DNA from: Desulfatitalea sp. UBA4791
GTDB lineage: Bacteria > Desulfobacterota > Desulfobacteria > Desulfobacterales > Desulfosarcinaceae
Direction of reading: 5' to 3'
DNA: 20,195 bases
Assembly (NCBI GenBank): GCA_002402905.1
Contig: DHGT01000147.1
Span: 1-20,195 of the forward strand
Shown here: positions 1 to 7,459 of the stretch, one piece after another
Layout: every line of letters begins with the position of its first letter
Numbering within the stretch: the first letter of the stretch is position 1
Program-made: the position numbers and the translations under genes
The notes under the pieces: generated by a model
Seen by the model: the letters and a program-made list of their open reading frames with translations, nothing else
Databases searched by the model: none
Told to the model about the DNA's origin: nothing

Positions 1-86
1 GCTTATTCCTTCGGGTTAGAATCGCTGGCCTTATCCCTACCCAATGTACAGCCCGCACAATCCATGATAAAGAGGTGTTTTTTAAT

Positions 87-123
87 CGGAGCCAAGGTGG
101 CCGTCGATTCGGCACCGTCTCCG
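87..123 (+). promoter_or_regulatory. Leader hairpin upstream of the DUF2760/Hsp70 operon
   Basis: An imperfect inverted repeat pairs CGGAG (87-91) with CTCCG (119-123), and GGTGgCCG (96-103) with CGGCACC (110-116), around the loop TCGATT. A run of seven T follows at 132-138, about nine bases after the stem. That gap is too long for a textbook intrinsic terminator, so this could be a weak terminator of an upstream gene, an attenuator, or a leader structure of the operon starting at 159. Bases 1-86 show no gene and no convincing promoter. Confidence 0.3.
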
Positions 124-158
124 CGATCATCTTTTTTTAATTGCCAAAAAGGAGCACG

Positions 159-920
159 ATGATCATGGATACCGCCAAACCTTCCACCCGGCCCATCATG
201 GTACGGGTCCTGTTTTTCAATCTGCTCTCCGCCGCGGCCGTGGCCGGAGCTGTTTTTTGGGGCCTGAAGGAGATCTCGGCCCGCGCCAGCCTGCTGGTGC
301 AGGCGCATCCCGACCTGGCCGAAGCCCATACCCTGGCCGGTTGGGTCGAAACGCTCTGGCGGGGATTCTGGCCTTACGGCGTGCCGGCGCTCCTGATCTT
401 TTTCCTGATCATGGCCGTGTTGACCTGGTGGTCCCTGCGCGGCCCCTTCCTACGGCGAACCGTTCCAGCGGCGCCACGCCGATCCGCGCCGGCGAAGGCC
501 AGACCGCAACCGGAAGCAGCGCCATCCAGCGCCGAAACGGACCGGCGGCTTTACCTGCACCTGATCGCCGTATTGCAAAAGGAAGGACGGCTGCTCGATT
601 TCTTCTCCGAGGACCTGGCCCAATACAATGACGGTCAGATCGGCGCGGCCGTGCGCAGCATTCACGAAAGCTGCAAAAAGGCGCTCGATCGCCATATCGC
701 ACCCCAATCCGTGCTCGACGTCCAGGAGGGAGAAGAGATCGCGGTGCAAAAGGATTTCGATCCCAACACATTGAAACTGGTCGGCAATGTCACCGGCGAA
801 CCGCCGTTCAAGGGAGTCGTGCGCCACCGCGGCTGGCGGGCCCGCAAGGTCGATCTGCCGACCTTCTCCGGCCGGCAGCCCCATGACATCATCGCCCCGG
901 CCGAAGTCGAAGTGCAGTAA
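159..920 (+). CDS. DUF2760 domain-containing two-TM membrane protein
   Basis: Predicted 253-residue protein. Residues about 15-36 and 74-94 are hydrophobic and look like two membrane spans. An Ala/Pro/Arg-rich linker (about 100-125) follows, then a soluble domain (about 128-253). That domain holds LHLIAVLQKEGRLLDFFSED, the conserved-looking DIIAPAEVEVQ C-terminus, and other features I recognise as DUF2760. The biochemical function of the family is unknown. AAGGAG at 149-154 precedes ATG 159 by four bases. ATG 165 (ten bases away) is an equally plausible start, and a TTG at 141 lies before the ribosome site and is unlikely. The gene ends 11 bp before an Hsp70-family gene and probably leads that operon. 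I infer a membrane anchor or cofactor for the two chaperone-like proteins. Family call from memory of the domain; confidence is moderate to high. Confidence 0.8.
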   Translation: MIMDTAKPSTRPIMVRVLFFNLLSAAAVAGAVFWGLKEISARASLLVQAHPDLAEAHTLAGWVETLWRGFWPYGVPALLIFFLIMAVLTWWSLRGPFLRRTVPAAPRRSAPAKARPQPEAAPSSAETDRRLYLHLIAVLQKEGRLLDFFSEDLAQYNDGQIGAAVRSIHESCKKALDRHIAPQSVLDVQEGEEIAVQKDFDPNTLKLVGNVTGEPPFKGVVRHRGWRARKVDLPTFSGRQPHDIIAPAEVEVQ

Positions 921-931
921 GGAGTATCGGC

Positions 932-2764
932 ATGTCCCACCCGCAATATATCATCGGCATCGACCTGGGCACCACCAACAGCGTCGTGGCCTATGTCTCG
1001 GCAGATACCCCGACGGTCGAGGAGGCCCGCATCCGCCTGTTCGACATCCCCCAACTGGTGGATAACGGTGTGGTTGAGGCGCGCCCGGTGCTGCCGTCGT
1101 TCGTGCTCATGCCGCCGGCCGAGGGTATGCCATCCGAAGAGCTGGCCCTGCCCTGGGATCCTGACCCGCCCTATGCGGTGGGGGCATATGCCCGGCGGCG
1201 CGGAGAAGAAATCCCGCAGCGCCTGATCGCCTCGTCCAAATCGTGGCTGTGCAATACCCTGGTCGACCGCAAAGCGGCGATCCTTCCCTGGGAAGGCGCC
1301 CCTTCAGGCCCATCGGCCGGCCCTGCTCCCCGCAAGCTGTCGCCGGTGGAAGCCTCGGCCGCCATCCTGCGCCACCTGCGCCAGGCCTGGAATCACGTCA
1401 TGGCCCGCGGCGGTGACGGCGCCGACGGCCCCATGGACGACCGGCTCAAGATGGAAAACCAACTGGTTTACCTCACCGTGCCGGCCTCGTTCGACGCCGT
1501 GGCCCGCGAGCTGACCGTCGAGGCCGCCCAAATGGCCGGATTGCCGCGCGTCACGCTGCTCGAAGAGCCCCAGGCCGCCTTCTACGCCTGGATCGCCGGC
1601 CGCACCAGGCAGTGGCGCGACGCGGTCAAGCCGGGCGATCTGGTTTTGGTCTGCGATGTGGGCGGCGGCACCAGCGATTTCAGCCTGATCCAGGTGGCCG
1701 AAAAAGAGGGCGCCCTCGACCTGGAACGCGTGGCCGTGGGCAACCATCTGCTGGTGGGTGGCACCAATATGGATTTGACCCTGGCCTATGCCCTGGCCCG
1801 TCAACTGGCCGAATCCGGCACGACGCTGGACAACTGGCAGATGAACGGTTTGTGGCACAGCTGCCGGGGCGCCAAGGAGCGCCTGCTTGCCGACCCGGAG
1901 TGCGACCGTCTGCCGATCACCGTCCTGGGCCGGGGCAGCCGCCTGATCGGCGGCACCATCACTACCGAACTGACCCGCGCCACCGTGGAAAACCTCCTGA
2001 AAGACGGTTTTTTCCCGGACTGCGGCCGCGACACCAGGCCACAGGGCGCCAGGCGCAGCGGCATCCAGGAGTTCGGCCTGGCTTTCGAAGCCGACCCGGC
2101 CATCACCCATCACCTGGCCGCCTTCGTCGATCGTCCCGCGGCCGACGGCCGTTCCGTCAGCCCCACGGCCGTGCTCTTCAACGGCGGTGTCATGAAGTCG
2201 GCCCTGTTCCGACGGCAGGTGGTGTCGATCCTCAACGCTTGGTCGCCCCAAACCGGTGTCCGGGAAATCGAAGGCGCCGATTTCGACCTGGCCGTGGCGC
2301 GCGGCGCCGCCTGCTATGGCCTGGCCCGGCAGGGCAAGGGCGTGCGCATTCGCGGCGGCCTGGGCCGCTCCTATTATATCGGCGTCGCCGCCGCCATGCC
2401 GGCCGTACCAGGACTGCCGGCCCCGACCAAGGCCCTCTGCGTGGCGGCCTTCGGCATGGAAGAAGGCACCACGGCCGCCATCCGGGACCGCGAATTCATG
2501 CTGCTCGTGGGTCAACCGGTGGCCTTCGATTTCCTGGGTTCCACCACGCGCCAGGAAGACCAGGTCGGCACCACCGTCGAAGACTGGCAGGGGAACATCC
2601 AGCCGATCACGACCTTGGAGACCACCCTGGACGGCGATCCCGGCCAGACCCTTCCGGTCACCCTGGAACTGCATGTCACCGAAGTCGGCACCCTGGAGGT
2701 GTGGTGCGTTTCCAAGAACGATGACCGCCGGTGGAAATTGGAATGGAACGTGAGGGAGCAATAG
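932..2764 (+). CDS. Hsp70 family protein (DnaK-like, short form)
   Basis: 610-residue Hsp70-superfamily ATPase. The nucleotide-binding domain shows the phosphate-1 loop DLGTTN (residues 11-16), the phosphate-2 motif DVGGGTSDF (242-250) and the adenosine-site motif VLFNGGVMKS (414-423). These sit in the right order and spacing for the actin/Hsp70 fold. The C-terminal ~150 residues form a short beta-rich substrate-binding-like part ending TLEVWCVSKNDDRRWKLEW, without the alpha-helical lid or EEVD-type tail of true DnaK. GGAG at 921-924 precedes ATG 932 well. It is clearly paralogous to the next gene (shared RLFDIPQL, SAKSWLC and EASAA/QASAA blocks), suggesting an old tandem duplication. It should act as a cytoplasmic ATP-driven chaperone-like protein; the client is unknown. 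It is not canonical dnaK: no grpE or dnaJ is adjacent, and the length and C-terminus differ. Confidence 0.9.
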   Translation: MSHPQYIIGIDLGTTNSVVAYVSADTPTVEEARIRLFDIPQLVDNGVVEARPVLPSFVLMPPAEGMPSEELALPWDPDPPYAVGAYARRRGEEIPQRLIASSKSWLCNTLVDRKAAILPWEGAPSGPSAGPAPRKLSPVEASAAILRHLRQAWNHVMARGGDGADGPMDDRLKMENQLVYLTVPASFDAVARELTVEAAQMAGLPRVTLLEEPQAAFYAWIAGRTRQWRDAVKPGDLVLVCDVGGGTSDFSLIQVAEKEGALDLERVAVGNHLLVGGTNMDLTLAYALARQLAESGTTLDNWQMNGLWHSCRGAKERLLADPECDRLPITVLGRGSRLIGGTITTELTRATVENLLKDGFFPDCGRDTRPQGARRSGIQEFGLAFEADPAITHHLAAFVDRPAADGRSVSPTAVLFNGGVMKSALFRRQVVSILNAWSPQTGVREIEGADFDLAVARGAACYGLARQGKGVRIRGGLGRSYYIGVAAAMPAVPGLPAPTKALCVAAFGMEEGTTAAIRDREFMLLVGQPVAFDFLGSTTRQEDQVGTTVEDWQGNIQPITTLETTLDGDPGQTLPVTLELHVTEVGTLEVWCVSKNDDRRWKLEWNVREQ

Positions 2765-2766
2765 CA

Positions 2767-5607
2767 GTGGAACCTGCGAACGAACCGACGGCCGACAGCA
2801 TCGCCGGCCGGCGCTTTATCATCGGAATCGACCTGGGCACCACCAATTCGGCCGTGGCCTTTGCCGATTTGACCGCACCGCCGCGAAACGACCCCATCCG
2901 CCTCTTCGATGTGCCCCAGCTCACCGCACCCGGCACCTTTCAACCGCTTCCGGTGCTACCATCGTTTCTCTATATTCCCGGCAGCTACGACATCGATGCC
3001 TCGGCCATGGTCCATCCATGGAAAACGAGCGATGACGCCTTCGTGGGAGCCTGGGCCCGCGACCAGGGGGCGCTGGTGCCGGGCCGCCTGGTGGCCTCGG
3101 CCAAGAGCTGGCTGTGCCATGCCGGGGTGGACCGGCGCGCCCGCATCCTGCCGTGGGGCGCACCGGCCGAGGTGCGTAAAATCTCTCCGGTGCAGGCCAG
3201 TGCCGCTTTCCTGGCCCATATCCGCAAGGCCTGGAACCACCGTCACGGCGACGAGGAAGAGCTCTTCCTCGAAAACCAGGACGTGGTACTCACGGTACCG
3301 GCCTCGTTCGACGAGGTGGCCCGCGAACTGACCCTCGAAGCGGCCGCAGCGGCCGGCTACCGCCAGGTCACCCTGCTGGAAGAACCCCTGGCCGCATTTT
3401 ACAGCTGGCTCGTCCGGCACGAGCGCCGCTGGCAAGAGCTGGTGCAGCCCGGGCAGTTGATTCTGATCTGCGATGTCGGCGGCGGCACCACCGACTTCAC
3501 CCTCGTCTCGCTCACCTGCGAAGCGGGCGGCAGCCCGCGTTTCGAACGCATCGCGGTGGGCGACCACCTGCTGCTCGGCGGCGACAACATGGACCTGGCG
3601 CTGGCCCGCGGCGTGGAGGCCCAATGGCATGGCGGACGGCCGGCCGGCCTGGACACCCAGCGCTGGCAGGCCCTGTGCCACCAGTGCCGCCAGGCCAAGG
3701 AGCGAATTCTTTCGGGCCAGGCCGAAACCCATCGGGTTACCTTGATGGGCAGCGGCAGCCGCCTCATCGCGGGTACCATGAGCGCCGAACTGGCCCGCGG
3801 CACCATCGAGCAGACCATTCTGGACGGCTTCTTCCCGATCATCGATCCAGACCGTATGAGGCCGACCGGCGCCGCACCGGCCGTGAAACGGACCGCCATC
3901 AGCGAGTTCGGTCTGCCCTACGAACCGGAACCGGCCATCACCCGGCACCTGATGCGCTTTCTGGAACACCATCGCGAGGAGGTGGCCGACGTTCTGGGCA
4001 AGCGCGATCCGTTTCCCGACCTGGTGCTCTTCAACGGCGGGGCCCTCAAGCCCGAAACGATCCAGCAGCGCATCGTCGACGCATTGTGCCACTGGTTCGG
4101 CCGGCCGCCGGCCGAGCGGCCGGGCATCCTCGAAAACCGGCACCACGACCTGGCCGTGGGCTTGGGAGCGTCTTACTACGGCCTGGTCAAAAGCGGCCGG
4201 GGCGTGCGGGTCGGCAGCGGCAGCCCCCGCAGCTACTATCTGGGCGTGAGCCGAAAAAGCCAGGACGCCCCGGGGCCGCAACAAGCCATCTGCCTGGTGG
4301 AGCGCGGTTTGGATGAAGGCAGCACCATCGAACTGGGCGAGCAGCGCTTTCAGGTCCTGGCCAATCAGCCGGTTCGCTTCGACCTGTTCAGCTCGAGTTT
4401 CCGCAGCCGGGATCGCATGGGAGCGCTGGTCGATATCGACGACACCTTCATGCGCCTGCCCCCCCTGCAAACCGTTATCCAGTACGGCAAGCGGGGCGCC
4501 AAAACCGGCATCCCGGTGCGCGTCGAAGCCGAATATACCGAGATGGGAACCCTCTCGCTGTGGTGCCGTTCGCTGATCAGCGACCACCGCTGGCAACTGC
4601 AATTTCAATTACGGGAAAACGCCGAAGCAGCGGAGGTTCGCGAAGAGATCGTCCTCGAAGACAGCGTGATCGAAAAATCCCGACAGACCCTGGACGCGGC
4701 CCTGGACAGCACGGACCAGACCCGATTGGAGGGCGTCGTCAAGCAGATCTCGGCGGTCGCGGACCTGCCCCGCGACCAGTGGCCCCTGCGTCTGCTGCGC
4801 GAACTGGCCGACCGTCTATTGGCCCGCACCGATGCGCGCCATCGCGGGCCGACCCACGAAGCACGCTGGATGAACCTGGCCGGTTTCTGTCTGCGGCCCG
4901 GCTTCGGGGACAGCCTGGATGCCGAGCGCATCAAACAGGCCTGGAAAATTTACACCCAGGGGCCGGTCCATGCCAACCAGAACCAGGTCCAGATCGAATG
5001 GTGGATCATGTGGCGGCGGTTGGCCGGCGGATTGACCCCGGGCCAGCAGCGGCAACTGAGCCAGGACGCGGCCCGCCTGCTGCAACCCAAGAAAGGTAAG
5101 AAGCCGCGGCTCTCCCCCCAGCTGCAACTCGAGCTTTGGATGGCCGTGGCCAACCTCGAGCGGCTTTATGTGAAAGACAAGATGCAGTGGGGACGCCTGC
5201 TGCTCTCCCAGCTCAATCCGAAACAGGCCCGCCCCCAGCAACTGTGGTCCCTGGCGCGCATCGGCGCCCGGGCCCTGCTCTACGGCTCCACCGATCGGGT
5301 CATCCCCCCCCAGGAGGCCGCCCGTTGGATCGACGATCTGTTCGGACGCCAATGGCCGCTCCCCAAAATGGTCGGAACGGCACTGGCCCAGTTGGCCCGC
5401 AAGACCGGAGACCGCACCCGGGATGTGGATCCCGCGGTGTCCGACCGGGTATTGGCGTGGATGGCCCCCCACACCGAACTGACCGATCAGCAGACGCTGC
5501 TGAAAGAGGTCGTCCCTATCGCCCGCCAGGAGGAGCAGGCCCTCTTCGGCGAGTCCCTGCCCGTGGGCCTGATCCTGCATGATCAACCCAACGGGGAAAA
5601 CCCATGA
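2767..5607 (+). CDS. Hsp70 family protein with DUF3731-type C-terminal extension
   Basis: About 946 residues from GTG 2767, which is preceded by GGGAG (2754-2758) at eight bases and lies two bases after the previous stop. In-frame ATG codons at 2731 and 2743 would overlap the upstream gene and lack that spacing. The Hsp70 nucleotide-binding domain is intact: DLGTTN near residue 22, DVGGGTTDF near 236, LVLFNGGALKPE near 419. After a short substrate-binding-like segment ending in WQLQFQLRE comes an alpha-helical, Trp/Leu/Arg-rich extension of about 300 residues (from about 640). This matches what I know as DUF3731, found at the C-terminus of this Hsp70 subfamily. The extension is the main difference from its 610-residue neighbour. 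It probably works with the neighbour and the DUF2760 protein; the mechanism is unknown. Confidence 0.9.
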   Translation: MEPANEPTADSIAGRRFIIGIDLGTTNSAVAFADLTAPPRNDPIRLFDVPQLTAPGTFQPLPVLPSFLYIPGSYDIDASAMVHPWKTSDDAFVGAWARDQGALVPGRLVASAKSWLCHAGVDRRARILPWGAPAEVRKISPVQASAAFLAHIRKAWNHRHGDEEELFLENQDVVLTVPASFDEVARELTLEAAAAAGYRQVTLLEEPLAAFYSWLVRHERRWQELVQPGQLILICDVGGGTTDFTLVSLTCEAGGSPRFERIAVGDHLLLGGDNMDLALARGVEAQWHGGRPAGLDTQRWQALCHQCRQAKERILSGQAETHRVTLMGSGSRLIAGTMSAELARGTIEQTILDGFFPIIDPDRMRPTGAAPAVKRTAISEFGLPYEPEPAITRHLMRFLEHHREEVADVLGKRDPFPDLVLFNGGALKPETIQQRIVDALCHWFGRPPAERPGILENRHHDLAVGLGASYYGLVKSGRGVRVGSGSPRSYYLGVSRKSQDAPGPQQAICLVERGLDEGSTIELGEQRFQVLANQPVRFDLFSSSFRSRDRMGALVDIDDTFMRLPPLQTVIQYGKRGAKTGIPVRVEAEYTEMGTLSLWCRSLISDHRWQLQFQLRENAEAAEVREEIVLEDSVIEKSRQTLDAALDSTDQTRLEGVVKQISAVADLPRDQWPLRLLRELADRLLARTDARHRGPTHEARWMNLAGFCLRPGFGDSLDAERIKQAWKIYTQGPVHANQNQVQIEWWIMWRRLAGGLTPGQQRQLSQDAARLLQPKKGKKPRLSPQLQLELWMAVANLERLYVKDKMQWGRLLLSQLNPKQARPQQLWSLARIGARALLYGSTDRVIPPQEAARWIDDLFGRQWPLPKMVGTALAQLARKTGDRTRDVDPAVSDRVLAWMAPHTELTDQQTLLKEVVPIARQEEQALFGESLPVGLILHDQPNGENP

Positions 5608-5658
5608 TTCGGTTGTTTGCGCTCTGAACCCATTATCATCGATTTAGGTGAACGCAAC

Positions 5659-5679
5659 GGGCGGGCATAAAGCCCGCCC
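5659..5679. repeat. Perfect 8-bp GC hairpin, REP-like or terminator-like
   Basis: GGGCGGGC (5659-5666) and GCCCGCCC (5672-5679) pair perfectly around the loop ATAAA. It lies 51 bp after the long Hsp70 stop codon, so it could end that transcript, but no T-run follows. The wording (GGGCGGGC-ATAAA-GCCCGCCCC-TACGA) resembles short palindromes scattered between genes in many desulfobacterial genomes, so an interspersed repeat is at least as likely as a dedicated terminator. Confidence 0.55.
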
Positions 5680-5720
5680 CTACGACTAAATTTCGCGCAT
5701 ACCGCTATGCTGTTTTTCGC

Positions 5721-5834
5721 GTACTCGTACACGTACTCGTTCTCGTACTCGATGGTTTTGCTTTCGAGGCTTGAAAATGCAAGCCTCGGCAGGTATTTTT
5801 CAATGACGAGTTCGAGTACCGCAGCGCTGAGTAC
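5721..5834. repeat. Palindromic intergenic element with GTACTCG words
   Basis: GTACTCG occurs three times at an exact 12-bp period (5721, 5733, 5745). On the far side the reverse-complement word CGAGTAC occurs at 5813-5819, with a further GAGTACG at 5828-5834. Segment 5733-5746 pairs with 5806-5819 at 12 of 14 positions. In the centre CGAGGCTTG (5765-5773) pairs perfectly with CAAGCCTCG (5780-5788) around a 6-base loop. The whole is a nested stem-loop of about 110 bp, as in REP/BIME-like or MITE-like elements. No coding sequence lies in it. Confidence 0.6.
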
Positions 5835-5948
5835 GAATACAATGTAGACTTATCGGGCCTAGAATTATCTTAGCGCTTATGGGGTTTCTCCCCGCCCGGA
5901 TTGAAACCAAACACATCTTTCATGCGACATGGGCTCTTAAACTACCGT

Positions 5949-6968
5949 TCAGACCGCTTCCTCCATGGCCCGGCTGTAAGCGCCCTTGCGCGCCGCGCCG
6001 TTGCACTTGGCGCGATGGTAGAAGGCGCGCTGGGCGGCAGCCGCGTTGGCACGCTGTCCCTTCCAGGCCTTGAGCGCATCGGCCTGCAGGGCGCGTCCGT
6101 AGGAAAAACTCAATTCCCAGGGCTGAGGTCCCATGGCGTTCATGGCATTGAGATTCTCGGTGGCCTGTTGCGAACTCTGGCCGCCGGAGAGAAAGACGAT
6201 GCCCGGAACGGCCGCCGGAACGACTTGCCGGAAGCAGGCCACCGTCGCCGCCGCCACCTCTTCGGGACCGGCCTGCTGCGGACAATCCTTGCCTGAAATG
6301 ACCATATTGGGTTTGAGCAGTGTCCCTTCCAGGTAGACACAATGCTCGAATAGTGCCGCATAGACCCGCTTGAGCGTCTCGGCCGTGACGTCGCGGCAAC
6401 GCGCGATGTCGTGAGGCCCGTCCATGAGCACTTCGGGTTCCACGATCGGCACGATGCCGGCCTCTTGGCAGAGCGCCGCGTAACGGGCCAGGGCGCGGGC
6501 GTTGGCCTCCAGGCAGAATCGGGTGGGGATGCCGTCACCAATGGTGATCACGGCCCGCCACTTGGCGAATTGGGCACCCAACTCGCGATACTCGGCCAGG
6601 CGCTCGCGCAGACCGTCCAGCCCCTCCGTCACCTTTTCCCCGGCAAAACCGGCCAGCGCCTTGGCGCCCTTGTCCACCTTGATGCCCGGTATGATCCCCT
6701 TTCCGGCCAATAGCCGTGGGAAAGGCGTACCCTGCTCGGAGGATTGCCGAAGGGTTTCGTCGAACAAAATCACCCCGCTGATGAATGCCTCGGCCCCTTC
6801 GGTCGTAAAGAGCAGTTCACGGTAAGCCCGACGATTCGCTTCGGTGGACTCGACCCCGATGCTGTCGAACCGTTTCTTGATGGTCGGCGAGCTTTCATCC
6901 GCCGCCAGGATCCCTTTGCCGGTTTGAACGATGGCGCGTGCAATCTCTTCTAAGCTCTGCTTGTCCAT
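5949..6968 (-). CDS. Class I fructose-bisphosphate aldolase
   Basis: 339-residue TIM-barrel aldolase that cleaves fructose 1,6-bisphosphate to glyceraldehyde 3-phosphate and dihydroxyacetone phosphate (or the reverse in gluconeogenesis). The Schiff-base lysine is in YLEGTLLKPNMV (Lys219). Other expected active-site residues are Asp24 (ILAADES), Lys97 (GIKVDKG), Lys136 (FAKWR), Glu178 (VEPEV), the phosphate loop SGGQS (261-265) and Arg292 (YGRAL). This is the eukaryote-like class I fold, not the metal-dependent class II type. The length is slightly shorter than the animal enzyme (~363) and lacks its C-terminal tyrosine tail. A strong AAAGGAGG precedes the ATG. It is transcribed alone, divergently from the IclR gene. 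Symbol left blank because fda, fbaB and fba are used inconsistently for this type. Confidence 0.97.
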   Translation of the reverse strand: MDKQSLEEIARAIVQTGKGILAADESSPTIKKRFDSIGVESTEANRRAYRELLFTTEGAEAFISGVILFDETLRQSSEQGTPFPRLLAGKGIIPGIKVDKGAKALAGFAGEKVTEGLDGLRERLAEYRELGAQFAKWRAVITIGDGIPTRFCLEANARALARYAALCQEAGIVPIVEPEVLMDGPHDIARCRDVTAETLKRVYAALFEHCVYLEGTLLKPNMVISGKDCPQQAGPEEVAAATVACFRQVVPAAVPGIVFLSGGQSSQQATENLNAMNAMGPQPWELSFSYGRALQADALKAWKGQRANAAAAQRAFYHRAKCNGAARKGAYSRAMEEAV

Positions 6969-7459
6969 TTCGACCTCCTTTCGGGCCAGGTTATAGGGTT
7001 ATCTTTATTGGCCAACGGCCATGATGGGCCTGGATCGGGGGTGGATTCAGCCGGGAAATCATCCTTCCCGCTGACCTCGGCATCATCGGAGGCAAAAGAA
7101 ATCAACGAAGGGTATCGCTCAACGCATTCTGATCCGGAGAAGGTCCGTACAGAAACCTCGATCTGATCCAATTTTTTATACTCTGCATCATTCGACATAC
7201 TGTCAAGACGACCGATTGCCAGGGCGCTCCCTTATGGATCGGCGCCCGCGATTCTTAAGCTGGTCGCGGCGTTTTTCCATATTATGAGAATATTAATTTT
7301 ATATCATGAAACTTTTTATTGACTATTATCTAAATTATCTTCACTAAGTGATCAATGTCCAGATGCTCAACTGAACGGACGTAACAACCAGTACAGCGTG
7401 GGGCCATTCCTAGGGAAGGGAAAGCCCCATGGTTTTTCATACGCCCAGCGGAGAATCCC
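6969..7459. other. Divergent intergenic region, aldolase/IclR operon
   Basis: 491 bp that must hold the promoters of the minus-strand aldolase and of the plus-strand IclR gene. The stretch 7276-7350 is strikingly AT-rich against a GC-rich background, and an imperfect ATGA...TCAT dyad spans about 7284-7307. On the minus strand TTGACA (complement of 7201-7206) is a possible -35 for the aldolase, but no good -10 sits at 17 bp. A minus-strand open frame of 82 codons (6950-7198) covers part of this space. It has no clear ribosome site or recognisable product and overlaps the aldolase start, so I do not call it a gene. Confidence 0.5.

Larger units (their letters stand above)
5608..5948. other. Intergenic region between the Hsp70 operon and aldolase
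   Basis: 341 bp between converging genes. I see no coding sequence. It carries a perfect GC hairpin (5659-5679) and a larger palindromic repeat element (5721-5834), both listed separately. The remaining ~110 bp before the aldolase stop show no clear terminator with a T-run on either strand. Confidence 0.7.

Noticed and set aside
3..329. 108-codon minus-strand frame at the window start
   Set aside because: Mostly antisense to the N-terminus of the DUF2760 gene, with no domain and no start signal.
932..2764. Calling the first Hsp70 gene dnaK or hscC
   Set aside because: Its length, missing lid, divergent subfamily blocks and DUF2760/DUF3731 neighbours do not fit canonical dnaK, and nothing supports hscC specifically.
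1304..4608. Long minus-strand open frames of 485 and 550 codons (1304-2761 and 2956-4608) opposite the two Hsp70 genes
   Set aside because: They mirror the GC-rich codon pattern of strongly supported Hsp70 genes, are Gly/His/Gln/Ala-rich without any recognisable domain, and have no ribosome sites.
6950..7198. 82-codon minus-strand frame upstream of the aldolase
   Set aside because: No clear ribosome site, no recognisable domain, and it overlaps the aldolase start. It remains possible but is not supported.
7319..7347. Plus-strand sigma-70 promoter TTGACT with CACTAA for the IclR gene
   Set aside because: The -10 hexamer is poor at every allowed spacing, so only the AT-rich character of the region is reported.
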